Shown piece by piece: positions 5,284 through 5,563 of a stretch of 5,563 bases of DNA (the stretch's first letter is position 1; every line of letters begins with the position of its first letter). Below the pieces are notes generated by a model, which had not been told where the DNA came from, did not search any database, and worked only from the letters and a program-made list of their open reading frames with translations. Source of the stretch: Gammaproteobacteria bacterium (lineage in GTDB: Bacteria > Pseudomonadota > Gammaproteobacteria > SMWH01); assembly GCA_004357005.1 (NCBI GenBank), contig SMWH01000024.1, positions 1 through 5,563 of the forward strand, in the 5' to 3' direction. The position numbers were made by a program, and so were the translations under genes.

Positions 5284-5563
5284 ATGACGCAACACGAACA
5301 AAAAAAGGCCGCCGCCGAGGCGGCCATGGCCTATATCGAAGACGACATGGTCGTGGGAGTCGGCACGGGTTCCACGGTCAATTTCTTCATTGACGCGCTG
5401 AAACAGATGAGCGCCCGCATCGACGGCGCTGTCTCCAGTTCCGATGCCTCGGAAACCCTGCTCCGGGAAAGGGGCATCCCGGTGATGGATCTCAACAACG
5501 TGGACGAGATCGCCGTTTATGTGGACGGCGCAGACGAAGCAGACCCCCACCTGCGCCTGATCA
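5284..5563 (+). CDS. rpiA: Ribose-5-phosphate isomerase A (5' part, cut by window edge)
   Basis: The first 93 residues are present; the window ends one base into codon 94. RpiA interconverts ribose 5-phosphate and ribulose 5-phosphate in the non-oxidative pentose phosphate pathway. The N-terminus MTQHEQKKAAAEAA resembles E. coli RpiA (MTQDELKKAVG). The phosphate-binding VGVGTGST is at 24-31, AVSSSDAS at 49-56 and YVDGADEAD at 79-87. D81 and D84 fall at the same numbers as the E. coli catalytic residues. E. coli has the catalytic lysine at 94, and the final base A is compatible with a lysine codon. AGGAAGG at 5272-5278 is spaced 5 nt from the ATG, the strongest ribosome site in the window. The tandem repeats upstream suggest a transcription unit separate from ygfA-EVE. 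Confidence 0.96.
   Translation, partial: MTQHEQKKAAAEAAMAYIEDDMVVGVGTGSTVNFFIDALKQMSARIDGAVSSSDASETLLRERGIPVMDLNNVDEIAVYVDGADEADPHLRLI

Overview
The window looks like a chromosomal core segment from a GC-rich gammaproteobacterium. The order ygfB-pepP-ubiH on one strand, diverging from a zapB-like gene, zapA, 6S RNA and ygfA on the other, is the conserved neighbourhood known from Escherichia coli and Pseudomonas. The REP-like repeats (GTAG followed by a GCGGCT/AGCCGC hairpin) are of a type common in Pseudomonas, Xanthomonas and relatives. An EVE-domain gene and then rpiA after ygfA suggest an Xanthomonadales- or Chromatiales-like lineage, but I cannot name the organism.

Layout. Positions 1-80 hold one clean and one degenerate REP-like repeat just past the 3' end of ubiH. 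Positions 81-3207 are a leftward operon: ygfB (UPF0149), pepP (Xaa-Pro aminopeptidase) and ubiH (ubiquinone hydroxylase), with gaps of 12 and 7 bp. Positions 3208-3323 are a compact divergent control region with a very good sigma70-type promoter to the right, an extended -10 to the left, and a 7-bp inverted repeat between them. Positions 3324-3847 hold a short coiled-coil ZapB-like gene overlapping zapA by 4 bp. About 3863-4046 is the 6S RNA gene (ssrS), which has no protein-coding content and is recognised by its closing stem and conserved blocks. It is followed by ygfA (5-formyltetrahydrofolate cyclo-ligase, 4087-4722) and an EVE-domain gene that overlaps ygfA by 16 bp. Positions 5157-5283 contain a short hairpin and two tandem REP-like units. 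The 5' part of rpiA (ribose-5-phosphate isomerase A) runs off the right edge.

How the genes fit together. The leftward operon combines a regulator-like protein, a proline-specific peptidase and an aerobic ubiquinone biosynthesis enzyme. The rightward unit pairs Z-ring assembly factors with 6S RNA, the global regulator of sigma70 RNA polymerase, and then one-carbon (folate) repair metabolism. RpiA belongs to the pentose phosphate pathway and is probably a separate unit, because the repeats and hairpins separate it from the EVE gene.

I see no mobile element, phage, CRISPR array or toxin-antitoxin system, and no clearly new multi-gene system. The points most worth a second look are the predicted leaderless start of the zapB-like gene, the inverted repeat in the divergent promoter region, a possible alternative fold in the 6S RNA central bubble, and the REP-like repeats at both ends of the block.
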